In this document: one piece after another, positions 56,895 through 64,000 of the stretch
Position numbering within the stretch: position 1 is the first letter of the stretch
Layout: each line of letters begins with the position of its first letter
Assembly (NCBI GenBank): GCA_046330435.1
Contig: JAXLST010000008.1
Coordinates: 62,001-126,000, forward strand
Direction: 5' to 3'
Source of the DNA: Ga0077560 sp046330435
GTDB taxonomy: Bacteria > Actinomycetota > Thermoleophilia > Miltoncostaeales > Miltoncostaeaceae
Length of the DNA stretch: 64,000 bases
The notes under the pieces: model-generated
Database searches by the model: none
The model's input: only the letters and a program-made list of their open reading frames with translations
What the model was told of the DNA's origin: nothing
Position numbers and translations under genes: made by a program

Positions 56895-58949
56895 ATGCGC
56901 GCCCTGTCACCCCGGCACCCCGCAGACCACATCGAGATCGCGCACGACCCCGCGGCAGGGCTCCTGGCGGCCCTGCCCGATCCGTTCATCGCCCTCGACG
57001 AGGACGGCGTCGTGACCTTCGCGAACCCGGCCGCCGAGACGGCGCTGGGCACCGACCTCACCGGCCGGCACCTGTGGGAGGCGGCGCAGGACCCGGGGCT
57101 CATGGCGCTGCGCGGCATGGTGACGCGCGCCCAGCAGACGGGGATCGCCGGGAACCTGGAGGTCCAGGCCGGCTGCGTGGGGCGCTGGTACCAGGTGCAG
57201 GCGTTCCGCTGGGAGGCCGGCACCGCCCTGCGGTTCGCCGACGTCACGGGGCGGCGCAGCAGCGAGATGCGCTCGCGACGCGACCGGAACCGCACCTCCG
57301 CACTCATGGACCAGATGAGCGCGGGCCTGGTGGTGACCTCCCTGGACGGCGTGGTCGTGGACGCGAACGCCCGGTTCCTGGAGATGACGGGCCTGAGCCG
57401 CGAGGAGGTCATCGGATCCCGCCGGCCGCACCCGTGGTGGTCCCCGCGGCACAGCGACGCCTACGAGCGGCGCCTGGACCTGCGCGCGTGGCGCACCAAG
57501 GCCAGCCACGTGGAGACGGTGTTCCGCACCAAGGACGGCCGGGAGTTCCCGGCGCGCGTCGGTGTGAGCGCCCTGGTGGACCGCGACGGAGCCCCCGAGG
57601 CGGTCATCAAGACCATCGTGGACATCAGCGAGGAGGCCCGCGCGCGCCAGATGCTGCGGCGTTCCGAGGCGGAGTTCCGGCTGCTGGCCGAGCAGACCGC
57701 GGACCTCATCTGCCGGCACGACCGCGAGGGCCGGATGCTGTACGTGAGCCCCGCGAGCCGCGCCGTGCTCGGCACCGCGCCCTTCGCGGCACGGGGCCGG
57801 CGGCTCGAGGACTTCGTGCACGGCCCGGACCGCCCGCAGATGGCCGCGGCGTTCGCCGACGTGATCGCCGACGGGCGGGACCGCACCGTGGTGGTGCGGG
57901 GCCGGCGCAGCGCCGGGGAGCGGGCCTGGCTGGAGACCACGGTGCGCCGCGTGGCGGACGCCCCTGCGGGCGAGCAGCTCATCTCCTCCACCCGGGACGT
58001 GACCTCCCGCCACCTCACGCAGCTCATCACCTCCGCGGCCACGCGGGTGACCGACGCCGCCGCCACGGGCAGCGGCGTGGTGGAGGTCGTCGAGGCGATC
58101 ACCGTCGAGGCCCGGCGGCTGCTGGACATGGACGCGGCCGTGGTGTGGCACTTCGAGGGCGACGAGGCGGTGGTGGTGGCGGCCTCCGGGTACGACGCCC
58201 CGCGACCCGGCACGCGCATCCACGTCCCGGCCGGCGCGGGTGCGGACTTCGCCCGCCGGGCGGAGCCGGCGGTGGCCGCACTGGGCGGCGCCGGATGCCG
58301 CACCACGCTGGCGGCGCCCGTGTCGGTGGAGGGCGCCTGCTGGGGCGCGCTGGTGGTGGGGATGCGGCAGCGGGCCGACCTGTCGGAACAGCTGCAGGGG
58401 CTGCTGGCGCGGATGTCGGAGCTTGCCTCCACGGGCGTCGCGCGGGCCCAGGCGAGCGCCGAGCTCACCTGGCGCGCGGAGCGGGACCCCCTCACGCGCA
58501 TCGCGAACCGCGCGGTGTTCGACGACCGCATCGCCGACGCCGCGGCCCGCGGGCAGCGGGTCGCGCTGTGCCTGGTGGACATCGACCGCTTCAAGGACGT
58601 CAACGACACCCACGGCCACGACGCGGGCGACGAGGTGCTGCGCCGGGTCGCCGGGCGCCTCCAGGAGGCCGCCCGCCGCGGCGACCTGGTGGCGCGGGTG
58701 GGCGGCGAGGAGTTCGCCTGGCTCATGCCGTCGACCTCGCTGGAGGACGCGGTGCGGGCCGCGGACCGCGCCCGGATGCTCATCGCGGGCACCACGATCG
58801 ACCCGGTGGGCAGCGTCACCGTGTCCGCCGGCATCGCCTCCGCGGACCCGGGCCACTGGTCGCCGTCGGAGCTGTTCCGCACCAGCGACCGGGCGCTGTA
58901 CGCGGCCAAGCGCTCCGGCCGGGACCGGGTGGTGGGTCTCCCGGGCTGA
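56895..58949 (+). CDS. Diguanylate cyclase with PAS and GAF domains
   Basis: 684 residues from ATG 56895 with RBS GGAG 6 bases upstream; GTG 56883 is an alternative. PAS domains at about residues 18-120, 130-250 (ALMDQMSAGLVVTSLDGVVV, PAC tail SEEARARQML) and 265-385. A GAF domain lies at about 400-530, then GGDEF at about 545-684 with DPLTRIANRAVFDDRIADAA and active site VGGEEFAWLMPS. The I-site RRGD lies five residues upstream of GGEEF, so product inhibition is kept. No TM helices: a cytosolic multi-sensor cyclase. Confidence 0.93.
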   Translation: MRALSPRHPADHIEIAHDPAAGLLAALPDPFIALDEDGVVTFANPAAETALGTDLTGRHLWEAAQDPGLMALRGMVTRAQQTGIAGNLEVQAGCVGRWYQVQAFRWEAGTALRFADVTGRRSSEMRSRRDRNRTSALMDQMSAGLVVTSLDGVVVDANARFLEMTGLSREEVIGSRRPHPWWSPRHSDAYERRLDLRAWRTKASHVETVFRTKDGREFPARVGVSALVDRDGAPEAVIKTIVDISEEARARQMLRRSEAEFRLLAEQTADLICRHDREGRMLYVSPASRAVLGTAPFAARGRRLEDFVHGPDRPQMAAAFADVIADGRDRTVVVRGRRSAGERAWLETTVRRVADAPAGEQLISSTRDVTSRHLTQLITSAATRVTDAAATGSGVVEVVEAITVEARRLLDMDAAVVWHFEGDEAVVVAASGYDAPRPGTRIHVPAGAGADFARRAEPAVAALGGAGCRTTLAAPVSVEGACWGALVVGMRQRADLSEQLQGLLARMSELASTGVARAQASAELTWRAERDPLTRIANRAVFDDRIADAAARGQRVALCLVDIDRFKDVNDTHGHDAGDEVLRRVAGRLQEAARRGDLVARVGGEEFAWLMPSTSLEDAVRAADRARMLIAGTTIDPVGSVTVSAGIASADPGHWSPSELFRTSDRALYAAKRSGRDRVVGLPG

Positions 58950-59063
58950 CCCCGGCGGGGGCTGCCAGCCCCACCGGAGGGCGGTTGCACGCCACCCCGA
59001 TGCCACGCGGCATGGGGTGCGAAAACGTGGGAGCTGACCACCCGACGGTCAGGGGGACCCACG

Positions 59064-59996
59064 ATGACGAGCCAGACCCCGAACACACCGCCTCCCGCGG
59101 AGGCGCCGGATCAGGGACGACCCGAGGGATGGAGCGCGGCGGACCTCGCGCTCGAGAACCGCCTGGAGGCGGACGAGGCCCGGATGGCCCGCGACGAGCG
59201 GCGCATGGAGGACGACGAGCGCCGCATGGCCCAGGAGGAGCGCTGGATCCGTCGCAGCTGGCGCCTCGAGGTCGCGCTGGTGGCCCTGCTGGGGCTCACC
59301 GGCGGCGCCCTGTTCATGTCGTGGTTCGCGCTGAACCGTGACGTGGAGGCCGTCGCCCGCGCGGCGCCGAAGGAGAACAGCGTGGGCACCGGCGCCATCC
59401 GGTCGGGCGCGGTGACCGGCGACAAGCTGGCCGACGGCTCGGTGACGGCGTCCAAGCTCACCCGCGGCGCCGTGACCGGCGGGGCCCTCGCCCCGAAGGC
59501 CGTGGGCGCGGCGGCGATCGCGCCGGCGTCGGTGGGGCGGCTCGCGCTCGCCACCGGCGCGGTGGGGCCCAACAAGCTGGCCGACGGCGCCGTGACCGGC
59601 CGCGCCGTCGCCGACGGCAGCATCACCGGCGCCGACATCGCCGAGACCACGCTCACGGTGGGCAGCGCCGCGCGGGCGACCAGCGCGGTGCAGGCCCGCA
59701 ACGCGGCGTCGCTGGGCGGCGTGGCCGCCGGCCGGTACGTGTCGCAGGTGACGCTGGTGCGGCAGTCGAGCACCACGAGCACCCTGCGGGCCAAGGGCCC
59801 GATCACCGCGACGTGCCCGGCGGGCACCCGCGTGATCGCCGGCGGCGCGGCCATCGACGGCGGCGCCCGCGGCGTGGCCCTGGTGTCCAGCGCCCCCGAG
59901 GGGGACGCGGCCTGGACGGCCGAGGCCGCGGCGGCCGAGCGGCCCACCGCGCCGTGGCGCCTGGTGGTGACCGCGATCTGCGCCGACGGCGGCTGA
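59064..59996 (+). CDS. Single-pass membrane protein with coiled coil and GAVT/LADG repeats
   Basis: 310 residues. N-terminal cytosolic region with an acidic/basic coiled coil (DEARMARDERRMEDDERRMA), then a TM helix (LEVALVALLGLTGGALFMSW). The extracytoplasmic part has about eight degenerate repeats of 9-12 residues such as SGAVTGDKLADGSVTASKLT and DGAVTGRAVADGSITGADIA, a beta-helix style pattern also seen in phage tail and adhesin stalks. A C-terminal globular domain carries two Cys (TATCPAGTRVIAGGAAIDGG and VVTAICADGG). Probably a surface-exposed adhesin-like or sensor stalk. Function unknown. Confidence 0.78.
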   Translation: MTSQTPNTPPPAEAPDQGRPEGWSAADLALENRLEADEARMARDERRMEDDERRMAQEERWIRRSWRLEVALVALLGLTGGALFMSWFALNRDVEAVARAAPKENSVGTGAIRSGAVTGDKLADGSVTASKLTRGAVTGGALAPKAVGAAAIAPASVGRLALATGAVGPNKLADGAVTGRAVADGSITGADIAETTLTVGSAARATSAVQARNAASLGGVAAGRYVSQVTLVRQSSTTSTLRAKGPITATCPAGTRVIAGGAAIDGGARGVALVSSAPEGDAAWTAEAAAAERPTAPWRLVVTAICADGG

Positions 59997-60000
59997 CCGC

Positions 60001-61758
60001 TCAGGCGGCCGGGACCGTCCCCGCGGTCCCGGCCGCCGCCGGCAGCTCCGCCCACACGCTCGTGCCCTCCCCCGGCGTGCTCTCGGCGCCCACCCGGCCG
60101 CCGTGGGCGCGGACGATCTCGGCGCACAGCGCCAGGCCCAGGCCGCTGCCGCCGATGCCGCGCACCTCCCGCGACTCGCCGCGGAAGAAGCGCTCGAAGA
60201 TGCGGGGCAGCTCCTCCGCGGGGATCCCCAGGCCGCGGTCGGTCACCGTGATGCGCACCGTCCCGTCGCGCTCGGCGGCGGCGACGCGCACCGGGCCGCC
60301 TCCGGGCGAGTACTTCACGGCGTTCGAGAGCAGGTTGGCGACCACCTGGTCCGTCCGCGCGCGGTCGGCCTCCAGCCACAGCGGGCGGGGCACCTCCCCC
60401 ACCGCGACGTCGTGGCCGGGGCTGCGGGCGGCGCACACGGCCGCCGCGTCGTCCAGCAGCTGCGCCAGGTCGAACCGCTCGACCTCCAGGTCCAGGCGGC
60501 CCCGGTCGATGCGGTCCAGGTCCAGCAGGTCCCCCACCAGCTCCGACAGGCGGCCCGCCTCGCGGTGGATGGTGCGGGCGTAGCGCCGCCGTGCCTCGTC
60601 GCCCAGGTCGTCGCGCAGCAGCAGCTCCGAGAAGCCCAGCACCGCCGCCAGCGGCGTGCGCAGCTCGTGCGAGGCGGTGGACACCAGCTCCTGCTTGAGG
60701 CGCTCGGCGGCGAGCTCGGTGGTGACCTCCCGGACGACCACCAGGCGCCGGTCCTCGCCCGCCGGGCGGGCGGAGCGCCAGAAGACGCGGCCCGAACCGG
60801 GGTCCTCCACCTCGTCGGGGCCCTCCCCGTCCATCGCGAGCGCCCGCTCGGCGAGGCCGGGCGGCAGGCTCGCGACCGCCGGGTTGCGCAGCAGCACCGC
60901 CCCGTCGGCGCCGGCCAGGAGGATGGCCGCGGGGTTGGCGTCCAGGGCCGCCTGGGCGAGGCGCTCCCCGGCCTCCGCGCGGCCGGTCGTGACCCGCAGC
61001 GCATCCTCGGTGGCCCGCACCCGCTGCGCGGTCACGTCCACCGCGCGGGCCAGGTGGTCCAGGTCCTCGGTGTCCCCGCCGTCGCCGGGGGCCAGGCGCC
61101 GGGCCGCGGCGGCCAGGCGCATCACCGGGCCGCCCACCGCGCGGGTGAGGTACAGGCCCGTGCCCAGGGCGAGCAGCACCGACGACAGCACCGCGGCGAC
61201 CACCAGCCAGGTGAGGAACCGCGACGCGTCGTCGGCGCCCTCCAGGGAGGTGGCGCGCACCGAGGTCTCGGCGTCCACCAGCCGATCGATCTCGGTCTGC
61301 AGCCCGTCCACGCGCAGGGCGCCCTGGCCGGTGGCGATCAGGCGGATCGCGGCCTCCCGGTCCCGCCGCGCCTGCTCGAGCACCGGCTCCACCCAGTCGC
61401 CCAGGTACGTGCGGTACGCGCGGTCGATGCGCGCCAGGCGCGCCAGCTGGGCGGGCGAGTCCACCAGGAGGGCGCGCAGGCGCCGCAGGTCCCCGGCGCT
61501 CGCGCGCTGCGCGGCGGACACCGGCTCCAGGAAGCGGGCCTGGCCGCTCACCGCGAAGTCCTGCTCCCCCGCCTCCAGGTCCAGGATGTCGCGCTCCAGG
61601 TCGGCGGCGGTGGCGATGACCTGGGTGCTGTGGTCGGCGTCGCGCAGCGCGGCGCGCTGCGCGCGGGCCTCCAGGTACAGCAGCGTCACCATCAGCGCCG
61701 TGACCACCCCGAGCGCCGCCGCGGCCAGCAGGATGCGGCGGCTCAGCCCGCGCAGCAC
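60001..61758 (-). CDS. Sensor histidine kinase (CHASE3-HAMP-HisKA-HATPase)
   Basis: 585 residues from GTG 61758. TM1 (RILLAAAALGVVTALMVTLL), a CHASE3-like periplasmic helical sensor (about residues 38-180), TM2 (LVVAAVLSSVLLALGTGLYL), HAMP, a PAS-like segment, then HisKA with H-box STASHELRTPLAAVLGFSEL and HATPase with N-box VVANLLSNAVKYSP and G-boxes DRGLGIP and GSGLGLALC. A stand-alone receiver gene precedes it with a single-base gap, so both form a two-component operon. A long hairpin (60004-60037) overlaps its 3' end and may terminate the convergent gene. Confidence 0.93.
   Translation of the reverse strand: MLRGLSRRILLAAAALGVVTALMVTLLYLEARAQRAALRDADHSTQVIATAADLERDILDLEAGEQDFAVSGQARFLEPVSAAQRASAGDLRRLRALLVDSPAQLARLARIDRAYRTYLGDWVEPVLEQARRDREAAIRLIATGQGALRVDGLQTEIDRLVDAETSVRATSLEGADDASRFLTWLVVAAVLSSVLLALGTGLYLTRAVGGPVMRLAAAARRLAPGDGGDTEDLDHLARAVDVTAQRVRATEDALRVTTGRAEAGERLAQAALDANPAAILLAGADGAVLLRNPAVASLPPGLAERALAMDGEGPDEVEDPGSGRVFWRSARPAGEDRRLVVVREVTTELAAERLKQELVSTASHELRTPLAAVLGFSELLLRDDLGDEARRRYARTIHREAGRLSELVGDLLDLDRIDRGRLDLEVERFDLAQLLDDAAAVCAARSPGHDVAVGEVPRPLWLEADRARTDQVVANLLSNAVKYSPGGGPVRVAAAERDGTVRITVTDRGLGIPAEELPRIFERFFRGESREVRGIGGSGLGLALCAEIVRAHGGRVGAESTPGEGTSVWAELPAAAGTAGTVPAA
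60004..60037 (+). terminator. Hairpin after the repeat-protein gene
   Basis: A 14-bp stem GGCGGCCGGGACCG (60004-60017) with CGGTCCCGGCCGCC (60024-60037), just after the stop of the plus-strand repeat protein and inside the 3' codons of the kinase. Probable terminator; could also be mere coding symmetry. Confidence 0.5.
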
Positions 61759-61759
61759 G

Positions 61760-62131
61760 TCAGGCCCCGTCCATCAGCGCCGCCGCCGTGTCCCGCAGCT
61801 CGGCGGGGCTGTACGGCTTGGTCATCACCGCCGCGGCCCCCAGCGCACGGGCGCGGTCCAGCATCTCCCGCTGCGCCCACGCGGTGACCACCAGCACGGG
61901 GAGCCCCGTCAGGGACGGCGTCCGCGACACGCGCTCCAGCAGCTCCAGGCCCGGCATGCCCGGCAGCCGGAGGTCGAGCACCAGCAGCGCCGGCCGCCCG
62001 TCGCCCAGCGCGTCCAGGGCCGATGCGGCGTCCGCGGCGGTGCGGACCGGGCACCCGAGGGGTTCCAGGGCCGCCGCGGCCAGCTCGAGCAGGGCCGGAT
62101 CGTCGTCGACGATGAGTATCGTTCGTTCCAC
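61760..62131 (-). CDS. Stand-alone response regulator receiver (CheY-like)
   Basis: 123 residues from GTG 62131 (GTG 62164 is possible). Receiver only: acidic pair ILIVDDDPALLELA, phospho-acceptor Asp in LLVLDLRLPGMPG, Thr in LVVTAWAQ and Lys in VMTKPYSPAEL, all intact, with no output domain. Partner of the histidine kinase that starts 1 base later. Likely acts by protein-protein contact or in a phosphorelay. The divergent OmpR-type regulator starts 50 bp away. Confidence 0.9.
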   Translation of the reverse strand: MERTILIVDDDPALLELAAAALEPLGCPVRTAADAASALDALGDGRPALLVLDLRLPGMPGLELLERVSRTPSLTGLPVLVVTAWAQREMLDRARALGAAAVMTKPYSPAELRDTAAALMDGA

Positions 62132-62181
62132 CGGGCGGACTGTAACCCCGCCGCCGTCCCTCACCGATCCGGGAGCCGTCC

Positions 62182-62877
62182 GTGCACGAAGGCGGGCAGT
62201 CGCCGCTGGTGGTGCTGGCGGAGGACGATCCCGCCGTCACCGAGCTGGTCATGGACACCCTCCGCCTGGAGGGGTTCCGGGTGCGGCACGTGGCCGACGG
62301 TGACGCGGCGGTCGCCGCGGCCACCGCGGGCGACGCCGAGGTGGTGATCCTGGACCTGGGCCTCCCGCGGCTCACCGTCATCGAGGCGCTGCGCCGCATC
62401 CGCGCGGCGAGCGACGTGCCGGTGCTCATCCTGTCCGGGCGGGACGGCGAGGCCGACCGGGTGCGCGGCCTGGAGCTCGGCGCCGACGACTACGTCACCA
62501 AGCCGTTCTCGGTGGCGGAGCTCGCCGCCCGGGTGCGGGCGCTCATCCGCAGGCGGGAGATGGACCGCGCGGCCGGCCGCGCGGAGGTGGTGCGGCACGG
62601 CGACCTGGAGCTGGACCTGGGGCGCCTGGCGGCCCGGGTCGCGGGCGCGCCGGTGCGGCTCACCGCGACGGAGTTCCGCATCCTGGCCCTCATGGTGCGG
62701 CGCGGCGGCCGGCTGGTGACGCAGGCCGAGATCATGCGGGAGATGTGGGACGGGCGGGCGGTGGGCGGCGGCGAGGGCGCCGTGTACGCCCACATCTCGG
62801 GGCTGCGGCGCAAGCTCCCCGCCGACCGCATCGTGACGGTGCCCGGGGAGGGGTACCGGCTCTCCGACGCGGTCTGA
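62182..62877 (+). CDS. OmpR/PhoB-family response regulator
   Basis: 231 residues from GTG 62182. Receiver with VVLAEDDPAVTELVM, Asp in VVILDLGLPRLTVIE and Lys in YVTKPFSVAEL. Winged-helix DNA-binding domain: LTATEFRILALMVRRGGRLV, GEGAVYAHISGLRRKLPAD and VPGEGYRLSDAV. Followed 100 bp later by a histidine kinase that may be its partner. Confidence 0.94.
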   Translation: MHEGGQSPLVVLAEDDPAVTELVMDTLRLEGFRVRHVADGDAAVAAATAGDAEVVILDLGLPRLTVIEALRRIRAASDVPVLILSGRDGEADRVRGLELGADDYVTKPFSVAELAARVRALIRRREMDRAAGRAEVVRHGDLELDLGRLAARVAGAPVRLTATEFRILALMVRRGGRLVTQAEIMREMWDGRAVGGGEGAVYAHISGLRRKLPADRIVTVPGEGYRLSDAV

Positions 62878-62979
62878 GGGAATCCTCAGACGCCGGTCGG
62901 CACGGCTTCAGGCCCGGGCGGTGTGCTGCGTGGGATGCGCGATCCCCCGCGCAGCGCATTCGATGGATCGGAGGACGTC

Positions 62980-63621
62980 ATGGTGGATGCCGGTGGATCG
63001 GCGTCGAGCCTGGAGCTGGTGGTGGGCGGCATCGCCCACGAGATCCGCGGGCCGCTGGCCACGATCGCGGCCCTGGCCGAGCGGTGCAGCACGGACACGG
63101 GCGGCGGCCCGCACGTCGAGCTGGCCCGGCAGGTCGTGGACGAGGCGGTGCGGCTCGAGCGGCTGCTGACCTCGCTGCTGGACGTGCTGCTGGCCGGGGC
63201 GGACGCCGCGGCCGGGCGCGGCGGGTGGTGCCTGCTGGAGGAGGTGGTCGACGGCGCCCTGCGCACCGCCGCCCTGCCGGACGGCGACCTGCGGCTGCAC
63301 ATCCCGGACAGCCTGCCGCTGGTGTGGGCCGACCCGGTGCTCGCCGAGCGCATCGTCGCGAACCTGCTCGCGAACGCGAACCGGCACGGGACGCCGCCCG
63401 TGGAGGTGTCGGCCCGCCTGCGCACCGGCGGCGTGGAGCTCACCGTCGCGGACGCCGGTCCGGGCCCCGTGCCACGCGAGGGCGGGCGGGGCCTGGGCCT
63501 CACCCTCTCCATGCACCTCGCCCGGTCGCAGGGGCTGCTGCTGGAGCTGCCGCGCGAGGGCGACGGCTCCCGGTTCCGGCTGGTGTTCCCCCGCGTGCTG
63601 CCGGCCGGGCTGGCGGGGTAG
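62980..63621 (+). CDS. Soluble histidine kinase (HisKA/HATPase)
   Basis: 213 residues from ATG 62980, with RBS GGAGG at 62970-62974. No TM segment or sensor domain. H-box VVGGIAHEIRGPLATIAALA, a DHp helix, then HATPase with N-box RIVANLLANANRHG and G-box VADAGPGPVPREGGRGLGLT. A minimal cytosolic kinase, probably fed by a partner sensor or by the adjacent regulators. Its stop is 2 bases before the next regulator's GTG. Confidence 0.88.
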   Translation: MVDAGGSASSLELVVGGIAHEIRGPLATIAALAERCSTDTGGGPHVELARQVVDEAVRLERLLTSLLDVLLAGADAAAGRGGWCLLEEVVDGALRTAALPDGDLRLHIPDSLPLVWADPVLAERIVANLLANANRHGTPPVEVSARLRTGGVELTVADAGPGPVPREGGRGLGLTLSMHLARSQGLLLELPREGDGSRFRLVFPRVLPAGLAG

Positions 63622-63623
63622 CG

Positions 63624-64000
63624 GTGCCGCGGGTGCTGGTGGTGGAGGACGGCGAGCTGGCCCGGGCCGCGATGCGGCGCGGGCTGCGCCGCGCCGGGTT
63701 CGAGGTGCTGGAGGCCGCGGACGCCGAGCACGGCCTCCGGCTCGCGGCGCTGCGGCAGCCCGATCTGGCGCTGCTCGACGTCGTCCTCCCCGCCTCCTCG
63801 GGCATCGAGGTGTGCCGGAGCCTGCGGGAGTGGAGCGCGATGCCGATCCTCATGGTCAGCGCCGTGCGGGACCCGGAGACGGTGATCGGCGCCCTGGAGG
63901 CCGGCGCCGACGACTACGTCGCCCGCCCGGTGACCATGGAGGAGCTGGTCGCCCGCATCCGCGCGGTCATCCGGCGTGTGTCGCCGGCCCGCGACGGCAT
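63624..64000 (+). CDS. Response regulator (OmpR-like), 3' end outside window
   Basis: The first 125 residues from GTG 63624 are visible: receiver with VLVVEDGELARAAMRR and phospho-acceptor Asp in LALLDVVLPASSGIEV. The switch Lys is replaced: YVARPVTMEEL reads Arg-Pro where Lys-Pro is standard. The domain then enters a linker (RRVSPARDGM), so the output domain lies beyond the edge. Co-transcribed with the kinase at 62980. Confidence 0.82.
   Translation, partial: MPRVLVVEDGELARAAMRRGLRRAGFEVLEAADAEHGLRLAALRQPDLALLDVVLPASSGIEVCRSLREWSAMPILMVSAVRDPETVIGALEAGADDYVARPVTMEELVARIRAVIRRVSPARDG

Noticed and set aside
1..64000. CRISPR array, prophage, transposon or integron
   Set aside because: No regularly spaced direct repeats, no integrase, transposase, terminase or Cas-like protein seen in any frame; G+C and codon use look even across the window.

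Overview
The window is a very G+C-rich bacterial chromosome segment: third codon positions are almost all G or C, GTG/TTG starts are common, and many genes overlap by 4 bases (ATGA/GTGA). Gene content fits Actinomycetota and looks most like Thermoleophilia (Solirubrobacter/Miltoncostaea-like). That placement is an inference from several traits: many GGDEF/HD-GYP proteins, a KorAB 2-oxoacid:ferredoxin oxidoreductase, an ECF42-like sigma factor paired with a DGPF/YCII protein, a sigB-like stress locus and a lone TatA. There is no 16S gene to confirm it. I saw no phage, insertion sequence, transposase or CRISPR array.

Layout. 1-2.3 kb: marR-usp-MFS efflux operon (minus strand) with a double palindromic operator. 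2.4-5.4 kb: a small helical protein, three TadE/TadG-like cell-surface genes (the last fused to VanY and lytic transglycosylase domains), a membrane protein and tatA. 5.5-12.2 kb: a large secreted subtilase, a NarL-type two-component pair and a divergent ABC-2 exporter. 12.2-18.4 kb: thrS with a small Cys4 protein, a methyltransferase, a frameshifted DGPF gene with its ECF42-like sigma factor, and a secreted protein. 18.4-25 kb: membrane proteins, a frameshifted glucuronyl C5-epimerase-like gene, and a three-gene catabolic operon (acyl-CoA ligase, aldehyde dehydrogenase, carboxymuconolactone decarboxylase-hydrolase fusion). 25-35.2 kb: a GGDEF/HD-GYP protein, a complete Dpp/Opp peptide ABC operon, and a diguanylate cyclase with a degenerate receiver. 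35.3-44 kb: short housekeeping and hypothetical genes, including an SDR, a DsbA-like protein, a SpoU methyltransferase, a lipoprotein, a glycosidase, an ATP-dependent DNA ligase, an UPF0173 hydrolase and a SemiSWEET. 44-51.5 kb: tRNA-Val(GAC), purK-purE, an HD-GYP protein, korAB and a MaoC hydratase. 51.5-56.7 kb: a glycosyltransferase-like protein, a HerA/DUF853 ATPase and a sigB-rsbW locus. 56.9-64 kb: a PAS/GAF diguanylate cyclase, a repeat surface protein and a dense cluster of two-component genes running off the right edge.

Four observations stand out. (1) Two copies of a long palindromic intergenic element, built from paired GGCCAATTGGCC cores exactly 20 bp apart, occur at 5411-5452 (a perfect 42-bp palindrome) and 19063-19099. 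(2) Four sigB/sigF-type promoter candidates, all GTNN-N16-GGGTAN, lie in and around the sigB locus; two sit so close to the start codon that the mRNAs should be leaderless. (3) Several genes carry apparent single-base indels in G or C runs. This could be assembly error or real decay and should be settled before those genes are called pseudogenes. (4) Several signalling and enzyme domains have lost a key residue: a receiver without its Asp, a GGDEF reading SGKAF, an RsbW paralogue without its N-box, and an alpha/beta hydrolase without its nucleophile.

The regulatory layer is unusually thick. It holds four GGDEF proteins (two with HD-GYP domains), four histidine-kinase or RsbW-type ATPase genes, five response regulators, two alternative sigma factors and one MarR. 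This suggests a free-living bacterium in a changeable environment. No stretch above about 300 bases lacks a gene; the longest gaps (18892-19169 and 27498-27785) hold the palindromic repeat and a pair of competing hairpins.
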